DNA of 62,000 bases from Phoronis australis (lineage: Eukaryota > Phoronida > Phoronidae), in contig NMRA01000436.1 in the NCBI GenBank assembly GCA_002633005.1, positions 208,127 through 270,126 on the forward strand, read 5' to 3'. This document shows, in pieces, positions 12,562 through 24,110 of the stretch. The position numbers were made by a program, and so were the translations under genes. A model generated the notes under the pieces. The model saw nothing but the letters and a program-made list of their open reading frames with translations. It was not told the DNA's origin and searched no databases. Each line of letters starts with the position of its first letter. Position 1 is the first letter of the stretch.

Positions 12562-12846
12562 ATGGCTGGAGTCGGTGACCCGTATCAATGTGACAGTAGT
12601 GTGAGTGACGGAGACCTTGTTCACAGCAGTGGTGACGAGGAATTTTTTCACGGACATTCAGTGGGGGGTACATGTTTGAGCCCGAGTATAACGAGGCAGA
12701 GTAAGCACAGGCACAGGTAGTTGTTGAGAGAAACGAGGCGGCTACTGAGGACAGACGTGGTGACACATCTTGGTGCAAATGCACTGTGTGCGTTGTTATG
12801 CCTACCTCAATGGAATGCTTGTGCTGTTCCGAGTTCGACGAGGCCA
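12562..12846 (+). pseudogene. P2X7 C-terminal ('ballast') domain-like protein, 5' remnant
   Basis: The ATG at 12562 opens MAGVGDPYQCDSSVSDGD, an acidic leader. A shift in the G-tract at 12663-12668 moves to the frame with YMFEPEYNEAE. A stop at 12702-12704 follows, and then, in the same frame, WCKCTVCVVMPTSMECLCC ends near 12846. The order (YxFEPEY, acidic or basic helix, W-C-x-C-x2-C, P, E-x-LCC) matches the start of the P2X7 receptor intracellular tail, where WCxCGxC is followed by LCC. The C-terminal half expected after LCC is missing. A separate soluble version of this domain, with no channel part, is what the sequence shows. Frameshift, stop and truncation make this copy inactive. Confidence 0.7.
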
Positions 12847-13256
12847 AGCGACTACTGGACATGGTTAAGTGGACCTCCGGCATACCACGGACAGAGGAAC
12901 AACTGTCCCACTTGCCAGAGTGTCCCGCGACACACTCCCACTGGGTGGTGACCTGAGCACCCAAACTGCTTACATCGTGTCGCGTGACTCCCCGCCACAC
13001 ACCTGGCACCTTCTAAATAGCTCCAACACTTTAGACAAGTCCACAATAAACTTATCAAAGTTTGGCTCACCGATCTGTTCGCTGGACGACGAACTGTCCT
13101 CTTCACTGGGTGTCNNNNNNNNNNNNNNNNNNNNNNNNNNNNNNNNNNNNNNNNNNNNNNNNNNNNNNNNNNNNNNNNNNNNNNNNNNNNNNNNNNNNNN
13201 NNNNNNNNNNNNNNNNNNNNNNNNNNNNNNNNNNNNNNGCAGCAACAGTGTGGCAT
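12845..13256 (-). pseudogene. THAP / Kolobok-like transposase, 5' remnant
   Basis: The minus-strand ATG at 13256 gives MPHCCC, the usual start of a THAP zinc-finger (C2CH) protein. The rest of that domain falls in the 124-base gap. After the gap, 13114 to about 12982 reads an acidic linker and then FDKFIVDLSKVLELFRRC followed by CQVCGG. A second frame (12985 to ~12845) continues with LGAQVTTQWECVAGHSGKW and GMPEVHLTMSSS. This K-x-IV, L-x-ELF, CxxC, x-x-C...H...W pattern is the conserved block following THAP in Kolobok-type proteins as I know them. The DDE core is absent. The reading overlaps the opposite-strand gene near 12845, where the internal deletion must lie. Confidence 0.6.
13115..13238. 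other. Assembly gap (124 N)
   Basis: A run of N inside the transposon. Any open frame crossing it is artificial. Confidence 1.
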
Positions 13257-13365
13257 GTTGACTGACTAGTAAATGAAAGCAAACGACGACGGAACTTAAC
13301 ACAACCGAGGTAGAACAATGACTGACTCGGCAGCTCTCACAGTCAGACTATATGAAAAGAAATTG

Positions 13366-13521
13366 GCGCGAAATGCTTGCCTCCTAAAACGTCACTTCCG
13401 GAGTAGCGGACGCGTAATTAATTAAATTACGAAAAGCTGTAATTAAGTGGAAAATATGTCTAGGATAACCAACCAACCTTATTTTAGCTCAAAATGACAT
13501 GGAAAAAGGTTGCCTTCGCCT
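13366..13521. repeat. Right terminal inverted repeat (~155 bp)
   Basis: Mirror copy of the left repeat, ending ggttgccttcgcct directly before TTAA at 13522. Confidence 0.9.
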
Positions 13522-13884
13522 TTAAAATGTAAATAAAGTCTGTGCGTACATGAACCAGTTTACATGCTATGAACTACTAAATGAATCTGAACCATAGGTA
13601 CATTTCGAACATTAGAAGACATTCGGGGCTGGACATTCTCGCTGACAATGGTCCGTCCAATGATCATGGACATAACAAAGCAAATTACCATCAAGGTCCA
13701 AACGTCTTGGTGGAGACTTCAATTTACCATCATTGCTATCGCCTCCAGCATCACCATCACTTGGTTTGGTACTTCAGACTTCGATGTAATCCGATCATCA
13801 GTCGTTGTAAATACACTAACAAAAAGTGTTCTTATTCCGTTGTGGTTGTTATATAGGCGATATAGGCCTACGATTGACCTAACA

Positions 13885-15225
13885 CAAAACAGGTTTAACT
13901 AGGTACTGTACACTGGCAGGGTTTAACTAGGTATTGTATAGGGTGTAACAAGGTTTTGTACATGGTTTATCTAGGTATTTTGGAGGTTTTAACTAGGTAT
14001 TGCAAAGGGTTTAACTAGTTGGTTTATCTAGGTAATGTACAGGGTTTAACTAGGTATTGTACAGGGTTTAACTAAGTATGGTACAATGTTTACTAGATAT
14101 TGTACATGGTTTATCTAGGAATTATATATGATTTAAGTAGGTTTTGTACATGTTTTAACTACAGTAGGTATTGTACAGGGTTTAACTAAGTATGGTACAA
14201 TGTTTACTAGATATTGTACATGGTTTATCTAGGAATTATATAGGATTTAAGTAGGTTTTGTACATGTTTTAAATACAGTAGGTATTGTACAGGGTTTAAC
14301 TAAATATTGTTTAGGGTCTTACTAGGTATTGAACAGTTTTCTCACTAGATATTGTACAAGGTTTAGCTAGGTATTGTAAAGGGTTTAACTAGGCATTGTA
14401 TAGCGTTTAACTAGGTATTATGTAGGCTTTAAGCAGGTATTGTACAGGTTTAAAAAAGGTATTGTACAGGGCTTAACTAGGTATTGTATAGCGTTTAACT
14501 AGGTATTGCAGAAGGTTTAACTAGGTATTGTGCAATGTTTAACTAGATATTGTACAGGGTTTAACTAGGACTTGTATAGGGTTTAACTAGGTATTGTACA
14601 GGTTTTAACAAGGTATTGTTCAGGATTTAGCTAGGTATTGTATAGGGTTTAAGCAGGTATTGTACAGTTTTTAAAAAGGTATTTTACATGGTTTAACTAT
14701 GCATTATTAAGGGCTTAACTAGGTATTACATAGGGTTTAACTATGTATTGCAGAAGGCTCAGCTAAGTATTGTATAAGTTTTAACTAGGTATTGTACTTG
14801 GTTTAACTAGGTATTGTACAATGTTTAACTAGATATTGTCCAGGATTAACTAGGTATTGCATAGGATTTAATTGGGTATTGCGCAGGTTTTGACTAGGTA
14901 TTTTAAAGAGTTTAACTAGATATTGTAATTGTTTAATTAGTTATTGCACAAGGTTTAACTAGATATTGTATAGGTTTTAACTAGGTATTCTACAGGGTTT
15001 AACTATGTATTGCAAAGGGTTTAAGTATGTATTGTATAGGGTTTAACTAAGTATTGTATAAGGTTTTACTAGGCATTGTACAGTGTTTAACTTGGTATTG
15101 CATGGGGTTTAACTAGGTATTGTAGAGGTTTTAGCTAAGTAATGTATGAAATTTAGATCGGTATTGTATATGGTTTAACTAAGTATGGTATAGGGATTAA
15201 CTAGGTATTTTATAGGGTTTAACAA
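13885..15225. repeat. 22-bp minisatellite, about 60 copies
   Basis: Units close to gggtttaactaggtattgta + ca repeat for ~1.34 kb. A block of about 114 bp (five units, beginning agggtttaactaagtatggt) is duplicated almost exactly at 14063-14176 and 14177-14290. This shows that expansion also happened in multi-unit steps. No coding potential is expected. Confidence 0.97.
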
Positions 15226-16419
15226 ACTGGGGTAATACAATGACATCAAGTTTACATTTCAACCTAATGGGTTACTGGTTTGAAAACAGATTTTTATCAC
15301 GATCGTGATGTGTAGGTACATGTAGAGTTGAGTTACAGTGACATCTTTAATGAATATTTGGAGCATAGAAACGAAATATTTTTTTTAGCGGGCCAAAAAA
15401 CTGTGTCTTCTCATTATAAATGGCACAATAATTGATTAATGAATTTTAAAGTTTATCTCCATCCTTTTCCAGCACAAACTGTCGGAATGCTTCTCTCTGG
15501 TACTTGCAGCTACTGGTTAAGTTTTGAAACTTGGTGAGGTAAAACTACATGTATAATTTTGTTTTGCAAATAGAGTAGGTTGTAAATGTTACATTACTCC
15601 TTGAATCCATTAAAGCTACCGAAAACGCCATGTGACTGTTGCTGTGGGTGTGGATCTGCATGAAACTTCGAGTACATCGGGTAGAGATGCGACGTACACG
15701 CTCGCCTGCTAGTCATTTGGAACTATCTGAGCTCATTTGCAGCACCCGCGTTGCACTACGTCAGTGAAGACTAAGGCAACCGCCTGGATTTTTATGGCTA
15801 TGTGTATCGATATTTTGGCACTGCATAATTCTTATTAAACTGAATGATGCAACTATGCAAAAAAACGATAGGATTAGGTTTGAAGTCGCATAGCACCGAA
15901 CACGCGTTTGTGACACTTTTTTTCTGATATTTTGTCTGTATTTGCTATTGTTATTGTTTATTTTCTAAAAATTTTTTAAAACTTGTTTGACTAAATTTCT
16001 TTATTCTTTTCCTATAGCTGATAGGTGAATTGAACTGTTGAAAATTGGATGCTGAGCACTTGGGATTAAATGTATTTCCAAATACCTGTTGCCGTTACAA
16101 GATATTTTTGTTTTTGAATTACTGCGAGCATTTTGTGTCAAATTACACAAATATTGCTTATATGTTCCTAGGCATATACGATAGCATCACAGAGCCTTGT
16201 CTTGTATTTCCTAGTAGCACAGTGAGAGCTTTCCTAGTTCATCAGCATTGGATTCGGTTGGTTATTAGGCCCATCCCACAGGTGGCGCTTGCAGTACACT
16301 GAGTCATATGACAGCAGTAAGATAGATACGAATATCCGGAGCAAAACACGTTGGCTACATCGCAGTCAGTCTCTATAAATTAAAACACAACCAATCAAAA
16401 GACTATTCCGTCAATACTC
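15226..16419. other. Unassigned stretch
   Basis: No domain, splice-bounded exon or clear repeat was recognised between the minisatellite and the next repeat cluster. The open frame at 16045-16302 (+) has no recognisable features. Confidence 0.4.
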
Positions 16420-17060
16420 TACACAATGATCACAGAAAAGGAACTTGGACACGTCCAAAAATCAATGTTGGTCTTTCTCGCCGCAATAGAGGCACTCTTG
16501 CCAAATTTCAGGAGGATCAATCAAGGAACTTGGCAGCTAATGAGGCATACATGTACATGTATACTAAAAATGACCCAGGGAAGCAAAACAGTGATCGGAT
16601 CTGCCTGAAACGGTAGCTATTTTCATTTCACTAGGAAAAAATGTGCCAAATTCTATAATGGTCCTTCATGGAGTTTGGCGGACAAAGAGGCGCACGTTAA
16701 AAATAGTTTCGAAATAATAAAAAGGACCACTAGGAGTCGCGCAATACGTCGCATCCGTTCAAAATCGTGGAACTGTCGTTGGCGTCTAAATAGCAGGCTG
16801 CTTATTTACTTATATCATAAAAATCGGCCAAGGAAATTTGCAAACGTAAAACAAATGCTAGTGGGAGGTACAGTGGTAGTTGGATCCGTCCAAAGTCACT
16901 GTAAAACGTTGTCAGCTCCATTGTCCCATATTGTCCATTTGTGGGGTTTAGGAGATATAGCAGCAGCAGCCGCCGGAGGGACGGCAGCTGCAGGTTTGGG
17001 CGCACAGAGACGATGGCAACACAAATATGCGACATCAATCTATTTGCTTCTAAATTTAAT
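16420..17060. repeat. Second cluster of 'gccaaattt...gccactag..ggc' repeat units
   Basis: Blocks such as ttgccaaatttcaggaggat, the ggaccactaggagtcgcgca block at ~16725, and gctagtgggaggtacagtgg with agttggatccgtccaaagtc at ~16858 repeat the order seen at 10540-12215. The open frame 16675-17106 runs through these units and so is not evidence for a gene. Confidence 0.6.
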
Positions 17061-19099
17061 TACAATTGAAAAATTAAGTGTCCTACTTAAACGTAATACG
17101 TACTGAAAATTCGTCCATCGTCAGTGCAAATTGAAGTCGGCAGTTTGGAACATTCCGCGTGACATTTTGATGGCAGACCTTCATTTTTTGGAGCAGCACA
17201 AGCACAAACTAACCACACCAGTAGGAGAGAAAGGACGCCTGTGAAAACAATAGCATAAAACCTACACTCGTCTCAGGTTTATGGCATAAGGAAATTCTCT
17301 TGGGAATTTTGTCAAAATCCCGAGGGGATTTGCTTCCTCACATGAACCTCAAAAACGATCTTTTTGCCGAAGAATTCACTTGTCTAAAACTTTCAACCAC
17401 ATGAGCCAACTTTTGTAAAAACACGCTTGCGAAATGTAAATTAAACCCAGTTACTTTTTGTTAAAAGTTTTATTTTAAACTTAACAATTGTAGTTAGCAT
17501 TCACCTTTACCCACAATTTTGTCAAGTTAGAATAGCCTTTGAAGTTGTAAATGTTTACAAATAACACATTCGGCAAGGCTTCCCTGCACGTGAGCACTGA
17601 ATTGACATTGAGACAGCACTTTTAGGCAGTCTCATCGCGTTTCTTGAGTTGGGGTTCGTCTCCTTTTGAATGGACGTGGATATGGAATTCGCCCCCGAAG
17701 ATGGATCCCTTTTAGAAGCTGTTTGTGTGTCCTTCCGAATGAGAGTGCATACAATTGCGACACTCGATTTGTCAGTCATAACCTTGTCACCTTCACGGAA
17801 TTCCAGCATTGTTTGGTTAGCGCGCGTTTGGTTGTTGGTAGGCTCTTAGTGTTTTACAGACGATAACATGTAAGGCGTACGGATTTCTGCTTTGCACTAT
17901 TTAGTGATTCGCCCATGTATTATCAAAAAATTACGCACTCGGTGATATTAACCAGTCGAGTCGTAACACAATCCAGGTCATATGAGAAAGTCACATCTCA
18001 ACTAGACTTGTAAAATTCTTACAGCTTATTGCTTTCTAAATAGTGAAAGCTCATTCTTGACTACGAATTCCTAATCACGTCTGGGCGAGATATCATATAA
18101 GTTTTTTTTCCTTAATTGACGTCAGTAGACTTCTATACGCTGCATCCATGTGCATCAACAATTTGTACACCCACTCCCACCAGAAGCGGTTTGATTGGTT
18201 GATAAACAACCCACGTGTCGGACACGTACTAGAGTTGAATATGAGTGGTGAGGCTCGTCGTTCCTGCAACAGATGTTTCCACTTCCGGTAAGACGGCGTG
18301 CGGAGTTTAAACCAGCCTCCCGTTCAGTAACGCTAGGACCTCGCTAAAAAGCAAGGCTTCGCGTAATTACGTGAGAAATTGCCGTGTATTTTAAATGAGA
18401 ACACGTGACTGTGACTAGGTTTTAGCTAGCGTAGGTCCTAGCGTCTACTGAACACACGCCAGTTCACTTTAACAGACAATGGATGTATCTACTCTTTGAG
18501 CCTGTCAGATATGCTTGCAGCTCAAAACAATATATCAGGACCCTTTCTTGTTGGGAACCGATAACCTTGTAACTGAAGTACATGTATTATAAAACTGCTA
18601 GTATTGAGATTTCACCGACTATTATATTTCGGACAAAAGAAGCTTCAGAACTTTACCCATCTAGAACAAAGTTACAAAAGGCACTGCCTACTTTACAATA
18701 ATCAAAAAGGTGAAAGTTCTCACATTAGGATTAGCTTAACACAGCCCCGAAAGGACCCCAAGGTGTTTTACTTACATCTGAAAGATACCATTTGTATTCT
18801 CTGGAGGTCCAGATATTTTCATCCGTCTGTAACCTCGCGCAGTCGTGAATCACACATAACTTTCATGACCAAGGGTACTTATAAGGCAGTATCTATTTAC
18901 TTTGAACAAATTAACCTATTTCGTTCTCACTTTGTGACAAGCATGTGTTTGTGTAGCATGAGCCTCTAGGTCAAGTCAACTTAAACTTCAATAAATAAAA
19001 GTTGAATTTATGGAAAGTTTACCCTGGACACGACCATGGGGCGATCTTGTGGATGGAGGACATCAAACAAGAAACGCTCTTGTCTTGCTTTAGGCAATG
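17061..19099. other. Largely unassigned; one weak minus-strand ORF
   Basis: The only frame with somewhat protein-like composition is 17809-17555 on the minus strand: 84 codons, Ser/Thr/Arg-rich, starting MLEFREGDKVMTDKSSVAIV and ending in a CRMCYL tail. It has no recognisable domain, and I could not find matching splice signals. The ORF at 18604-18969 (+) is also unrecognised. Confidence 0.3.
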
Positions 19100-19230
19100 C
19101 GCGGGTATCTCATGGGCGGCGCACCATAGAGGGCTAGGGGGACTATAGGCCCCATTTATTTCAGTGCTGCATTGCCCATGCATCTGCATTCGAAAATTGT
19201 GCCCCCCCCCCTACGGCGTCCTGCATCAGC
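19100..19230. repeat. Dispersed short repeat, copy 1 (MITE-like)
   Basis: catgggcggcgcaccataga + gggctagggg, ctataggccccatttatttc and agtgctgc match in reverse complement the segment at 32520-32592. The second copy has the same blocks, including the cagtgct end. Short length, GC-rich ends and two unlinked inverted copies suggest a small non-autonomous element. Confidence 0.6.
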
Positions 19231-20454
19231 AGTCAGTTTATCAACTACTCCAGTAGCACCAGACTGCACATGTATGGTTAGGCGAGTACAACGAAAACAG
19301 CATAAATGGCTCTGATCAGCGCCTCACACATTTTGAAGTTGCACTTGAGCTGTTTAAAGATTAATTGTCCAGCAACATCATTTGCGTTTTTAAGCCCTAT
19401 ACAAACGTATTAATAAAATTAGGTTTTTTAATAAATGGCCTTTGGTCTTAGCGAAAATTACACCTCTCATGATATAGTGAGCGCTGTTCTTGAGACTCTA
19501 AGAAGTGTCATTCATAAACGGTGGAATATCAGAAATATTTTGATTATTTATGGCCCCTTTAGTTCTGTCATATGATGGATTATGAGCATTCTTTCTACTT
19601 TTAGCTTGAGATTTCAATCCTATTTCAAATTTCAGAAAAGCGATTTTTTCATAATGTGTTTCTAAACATTCCAAAAGGATTTATAACACCCACTTTAACA
19701 AAATAAACAATTGATCAGCGTTTATTACAGTTAAGATGAACATCTGTATAGCGAGCGAATCAATTTAAGTTGTATTGTACGTTGCCATATGGTTGGTGGA
19801 GTTTGTTCCGTGAGACTTCAATTAATTTTACGCCGTCAAAAAAAGTTGGTAAACTGGCTTACCAGTGTCAGTGAATTCCTTTCAGGTTTGGTGTCAAAAA
19901 CTCAAAATTATGTTCTTTTTGTGAAGCACAATTCCAGTTCAAAGACTCTGGTATAGCCAAATGTCCGGAAGTTTTTGGGCCTTGCTGGACGAGTGGATCG
20001 CAAGCCTGTATCTCGTTGGCTGAATAATGTTCACATGAATGTATTTGTACCATCTGGCTCTCTCTTATCATTTCCAAGAAATTTAGAAAAATGAACACAT
20101 TTCGCACATGTATGAGTTTGGTATCAAATTCCTGATAGCTCAACGCATATCGTAGCAATATTCGTCTCAGAATGAGAGGACACCAACAGGAAAGAAAAGT
20201 CGCACAATATGTGGTTTAATAAAGGGTTCTAGAAACACGGTCTTGTCTGAAGGACGGTGCATTTCTGCTGGATATTAGATAAGAAAAACACATGGTAACC
20301 TTTTAAGCAGTTTATTATTGGCACTGCCGAAATGTCAAGCATATGCAGCAGAATGTTTAGAATTTTCAAAGAGGATCACTTTTTTACTTAATGAAATTTG
20401 ATTTCGCCAAGTATGTTGATTGGTCATAAAATATGTAAGTTTTTTGTTTGTTTC
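19231..20454. other. Unassigned stretch
   Basis: The minus-strand open frame at 20158-19868 has fairly protein-like composition (96 codons), but I do not recognise it. It has no flanking splice pair that I trust. Confidence 0.3.
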
Positions 20455-21090
20455 TTGTTCGCACGCTACAGATCGTCTTATCGAATCCGCAACGTGAAAT
20501 TTACACACAGCATATGTCTCGTGAATGGCTGGAAGTCTAGTTTTTTGTTGAAATCTGATACAAGATGGCACTTTGGCAGACCCTTTTTCGTTTGTGGAGC
20601 CATAGCTCCGCTGTTTCTGATCGGAGTTTTCTAATTTTTCTTCCTGTGGATAAATCATTCCAAGGGCTATCGCAAGTCTCTCTAGTTGTTACCTTTCTCA
20701 TGTTATTCGATATTTTCCGAGGAATGGTCTCCAAATAACTGAGTTTTTGTGCCGTTTCTTCGGCATCCCTTGGCAGATCTATTTGGAATTTGGTATGTAC
20801 ATGTAAATATATCTTTCGCTATCAGAGTATGAAAATCGTTATTTGTTATAACTCACCGTTCTCGCGATATTCGAGAATCACTGCTCTTTTGTTGACTCGT
20901 TAATTATAGCTGCACTTTGTTAAGCCATCGTATTTGTGTTAGAGGTCGCAGTTTTCGTCTGATCGACTTGAAATTTACGTGCAATGTTTACCTAGTCAAT
21001 AACCTGATTACTGACTTCTTGCAAGATGGCGCTGTGACGGTTATTTTTAATTATGTTTGCGGAGCTCTGAACTTTTCAAATTTAGTATGG
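20455..21090. repeat. Two diverged copies of a ~180-bp repeat, ~460 bp apart
   Basis: 20455-20640 and 20915-21090 share the order tcg..ttgaaatttac, a ca-rich block, ctg-t-ct, then caagatggc(a/g)ct and a T-rich end. Divergence is high. The ORFs crossing these segments on both strands are not credible genes. Confidence 0.45.
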
Positions 21091-22348
21091 CCATCTAATA
21101 CATAAGTGTAATAAGCGTAGGGGTCGTGATTGTCTATGTTCGAGGTTTCTCGTCGATCTCACCTTGAATTCTTTAATTTCTTTCACCAAGTGTTTCTCTT
21201 CAAAGAGCTTTCATTTGAATGTTTCAATAGTTCGATATAGAAAAAATGTGATTTGGCAGGTTGTTGTTTTCTAGTTTCGAAGTAACACTTTCAGTTGAAC
21301 ACGTGAAATTCTTGTTCAAGGCATGCCCGAAGACAGGTTTTGATCGTGTTTTGTTTCAAGAACTGTACGAGTAAACTTGATAAATGATACATGTATGTAG
21401 TACATACTTTTAAAACCTTTCAAAGTGATGGTATGTCTAGACAATGACATGATAATTTTCGTCATGAACTGCCAAGCAAGCTAACGGGGGGAGAGGTTGG
21501 AATTGTATCGACTGCTTAAGGCCACTTCTTCAATAATCTCCAAATTTCCATTTGTGTCATCATCAGCAGAGATTTCAGTTCAAAAAACAGGACGGTCTTC
21601 ATCGAAAGTAATGACAAGACGGAGAATAATTCCCGTTCCTTAAAATTCCGTTAACGAACGAAGGTACGAGTTGAAGGGAAAATGCCTCAAAAGCTCAACT
21701 TAAAAATGTACATTAAAACGTCGTACGAAAAATTCTATCTAATGAGCGTGACATCAACGCCAATATTGATGATAAAAACACACGTGTGAAAAAAGAGAGT
21801 TCCTTTACAATTTGTATTACTTCGCCAAACTCGTGACCGATGGATAATTTACTGGTCAAAATTTTCAACTTCGAAAGTACTCCTAAGGTCATCCCAGATG
21901 GTAAAATGAACACAACAATGTTTCTTTCCGATTGTGAGCAGTGTTCGAGCTTCAGCAAATAAATGTGCAGGTCCGGCGGGCCAGTTACTTGAACACGAGA
22001 CTCCATGCACATGGGCCTATATGTGAAAGTTTACTGCCCCAAATCTCTCCTCAACCGGGATTTCACTAAATTCCATTTCAAGACAAGCAAGTGATCGGCA
22101 ACATTCCACACACCATTCTACGTAGATCCACTTTCAGAGCAGAACAGATAAAGACGTGGATTTATTTTCGAAAAAAATTCATGAAATCGGGACAAGCAAC
22201 CTCTGAATACTGGTCTTCACTACGGCTATTGGAGAATCCGATGGCGAAATGAATTCCACTACAAACTTAACTTAAATATGAGCTGTGCCTTCCGGGTGAA
22301 TGTTAACATAGGCCTGAACGTGGCAAATTTCACATTTCAAGAAAAGCT
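21091..22348. other. Unassigned stretch
   Basis: No gene, RNA or clear repeat was recognised. The open frame 22012-21713 on the minus strand lacks recognisable features. Confidence 0.4.
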
Positions 22349-23605
22349 CATAGTCTGTAGCCAGAAGGCACTTTTTAGTCTGTAGCCACAGGACATTGGA
22401 CTGTAGCCACAGGACATTGGACTGTAGCCACATGACATTGGACTGTAGCCACAGGACATTGGACTGTAGCCACAGGACATTTTCTAGTCTGAAGGCACAG
22501 GACATTTTCTAGTCTGCACTCATAGGTCATTTTCTAGTCTGAAGCCACAGGTCATTTTCTAGTCTGTAGCTACAGGTCATTTTCTGGTCTGAAGCCGCAG
22601 GCCATTTTCTAGTCAGCACTCACAGGTCATTTTCTAGTCTGTAGCCACAGGTTATTTTCTAGTCTGAAGCCACAGGTCATTTTCTAGTTTGTGGCCACAG
22701 GTCATTTTTCTAGTCTGAAGCCACGGGTCATTTTCTAGTCTGAAGCCACAGGTCATTTTCTAGTCTGTAGCTACAGGTCATTTTCTGGTCTGAAGTCACA
22801 GGTCATTTTCTAGTCTGAAGCCACAGGGCATTTTCTTGTCTGTAGCCACAGGTCACATTCTAGTCTGTAGCTAAAGGGCATTTTTTCTGTAGCCACATGA
22901 CATTTTCTAGTGTGTAGCCACAGGGCATTTCGTCTGTAGCCACAGGACATTATCTAGTCTGTAGCCAAAGGGCATTGGTATGTAGCCACAGGGCATTTTT
23001 AATCTGTAACCAAGGGCATTGGACTGTTGCCACAGGGCTTATTCTAGTCTGCAGCCACAGGGATTTTTTTCTGTAGTCACAGGACATTATCTAGTATGTA
23101 GCCAAAGGGCATTCAATTTGGACTGCGGCCACAGGACATTTTCTAATCTGCAGCCACAAGGCATTTTCTAGTCTGTAGCCACACGGCATTTTCTAGTCTG
23201 TAGCCAAAGGGCATTGGGCTGCAGCCACAGGTTATTTTCTAGTCCGTAGTCTAAGGTTATTTTCGAGTCTGTAGCCAAAGGGTGTTGGAATGTAGCCACA
23301 GGGCATTTTCTAGTCTGCAGCCACACGACGCTTTCTAGTCAGTAGCCAAATGCCATTGGACTCTATCCACAGGGCATTGTCTAGTCTGCAGCCACAGGGC
23401 AATTTCTAGTCTGCAGGCACATTGCATTTTGTCTGTAGCCACAGGACATTATCTAATCTGTAGCCAAGGGCATTGGACTGTAGCCACAGGGCATTTTCTA
23501 GTCTGCAGCCACAGGGCATTTTCTAGTCTGTAGCCTCAGGGCATTTTCTAGTCTGCAATCAGAGGGCATTTTTTTCTGTAGCCACAGCTCATTTTCTAGT
23601 CCCTA
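22349..23605. repeat. 25-bp / 21-bp mixed minisatellite, about 50 copies
   Basis: The main unit is caggtcattttctagtctg + tagccacagg-like, 25 bp. A shorter 21-bp variant, ggacattggactgtagccac + a, is tandemly expanded on its own at ~22385-22480 and reappears singly further on. The 5' part is homogeneous for 25-mers. The 3' half (after ~22870) is more divergent and mixed in unit length. Confidence 0.95.
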
Positions 23606-23639
23606 GAAGTTAAATACAGGGCGTGCGTCAAGTTTTGCG

Positions 23640-24110
23640 GAGGTTTGATGAATTTGTTGAATTCAATTGCCAGGAAACTGATTAACTTGTGTTTTTCAAT
23701 GAGAAAAGCCATGTTTTTTGCCGTGACCTAATTTCGATGCAAAAAGGTGGCTGTCGTTTGCTTTCAACCCTGTCGGCTGCTGACTGAGAAACCGGGTGCG
23801 ATATCAGGTGGCTGTCAGACAGATCAAAATTGCCAAAAAGCAGCTAGTAAGGAGCGTACTATGACCAGGTTTTTAGAATCTAGAGAGCTCGAGCATTCTG
23901 AATTAGATTTTTTTTCTAGCACTTGCACGGAAGTCGCGAATTTGAGTAGGTAACTGTCAAATTTGGTGTTTTTTGGTCCTATTTTTGTATACCGGTATTT
24001 TTTCCCGTTATGACTTAGCCGGTTAAAAATCAGTAGCATACTTAAGTTTCAGTTATCATGAATATTGCTTTTGAATTGGGAACGCCAAAGAACCTTTTCT
24101 TTTTCAGACT
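23640..24110. repeat. Dispersed repeat, copy 1
   Basis: Matches 55490-55780 in the same orientation: aatgagaaaagccat, gatgcaaaaaggtggctgtc and gtttgcttt/tgctatcaaccc, the ctgactgagaaaccgg block, then the cagtagcata-cttaagt-tcagtta block. About 75-80 percent identical by eye. It lies directly beside the TTAA transposon at 24210. Confidence 0.7.

Larger units (their letters stand above)
12229..13521. mobile_element. TTAA-flanked TIR transposon carrying convergent P2X7-tail-like and THAP-transposase gene remnants
   Basis: The element is bounded by TTAA on both sides (12225-12228 and 13522-13525), the expected target duplication. It has inverted repeats of about 155 bp with only scattered mismatches, outermost bases AGGCGAAGGCAACC. 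Inside, the + strand starts a protein with P2X7 C-terminal-domain features. The minus strand starts a THAP protein whose next segment resembles Kolobok-type transposases. The two open regions meet near 12845, so the middle of the element, with the 3' parts of both genes, is deleted. Size is ~1.3 kb including 124 N. TTAA target plus THAP fits the Kolobok superfamily. piggyBac also uses TTAA but does not normally have a THAP domain. The copy is non-autonomous. Confidence 0.85.

Noticed and set aside
12530-13009. 159-codon minus-strand frame in the 12.2-kb transposon read as one protein
   Set aside because: Only the part above ~12845 resembles the transposase. The rest is the antisense of the P2X7-like gene and its leader.
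12229-13521. Classification as piggyBac on the basis of TTAA alone
   Set aside because: The minus-strand gene starts like a THAP protein and has a Kolobok-like block. piggyBac transposases lack THAP.
16675-17106. 143-codon + strand frame with an Ala/Gly-rich end
   Set aside because: Same repeat family. The frame is interrupted in other copies.
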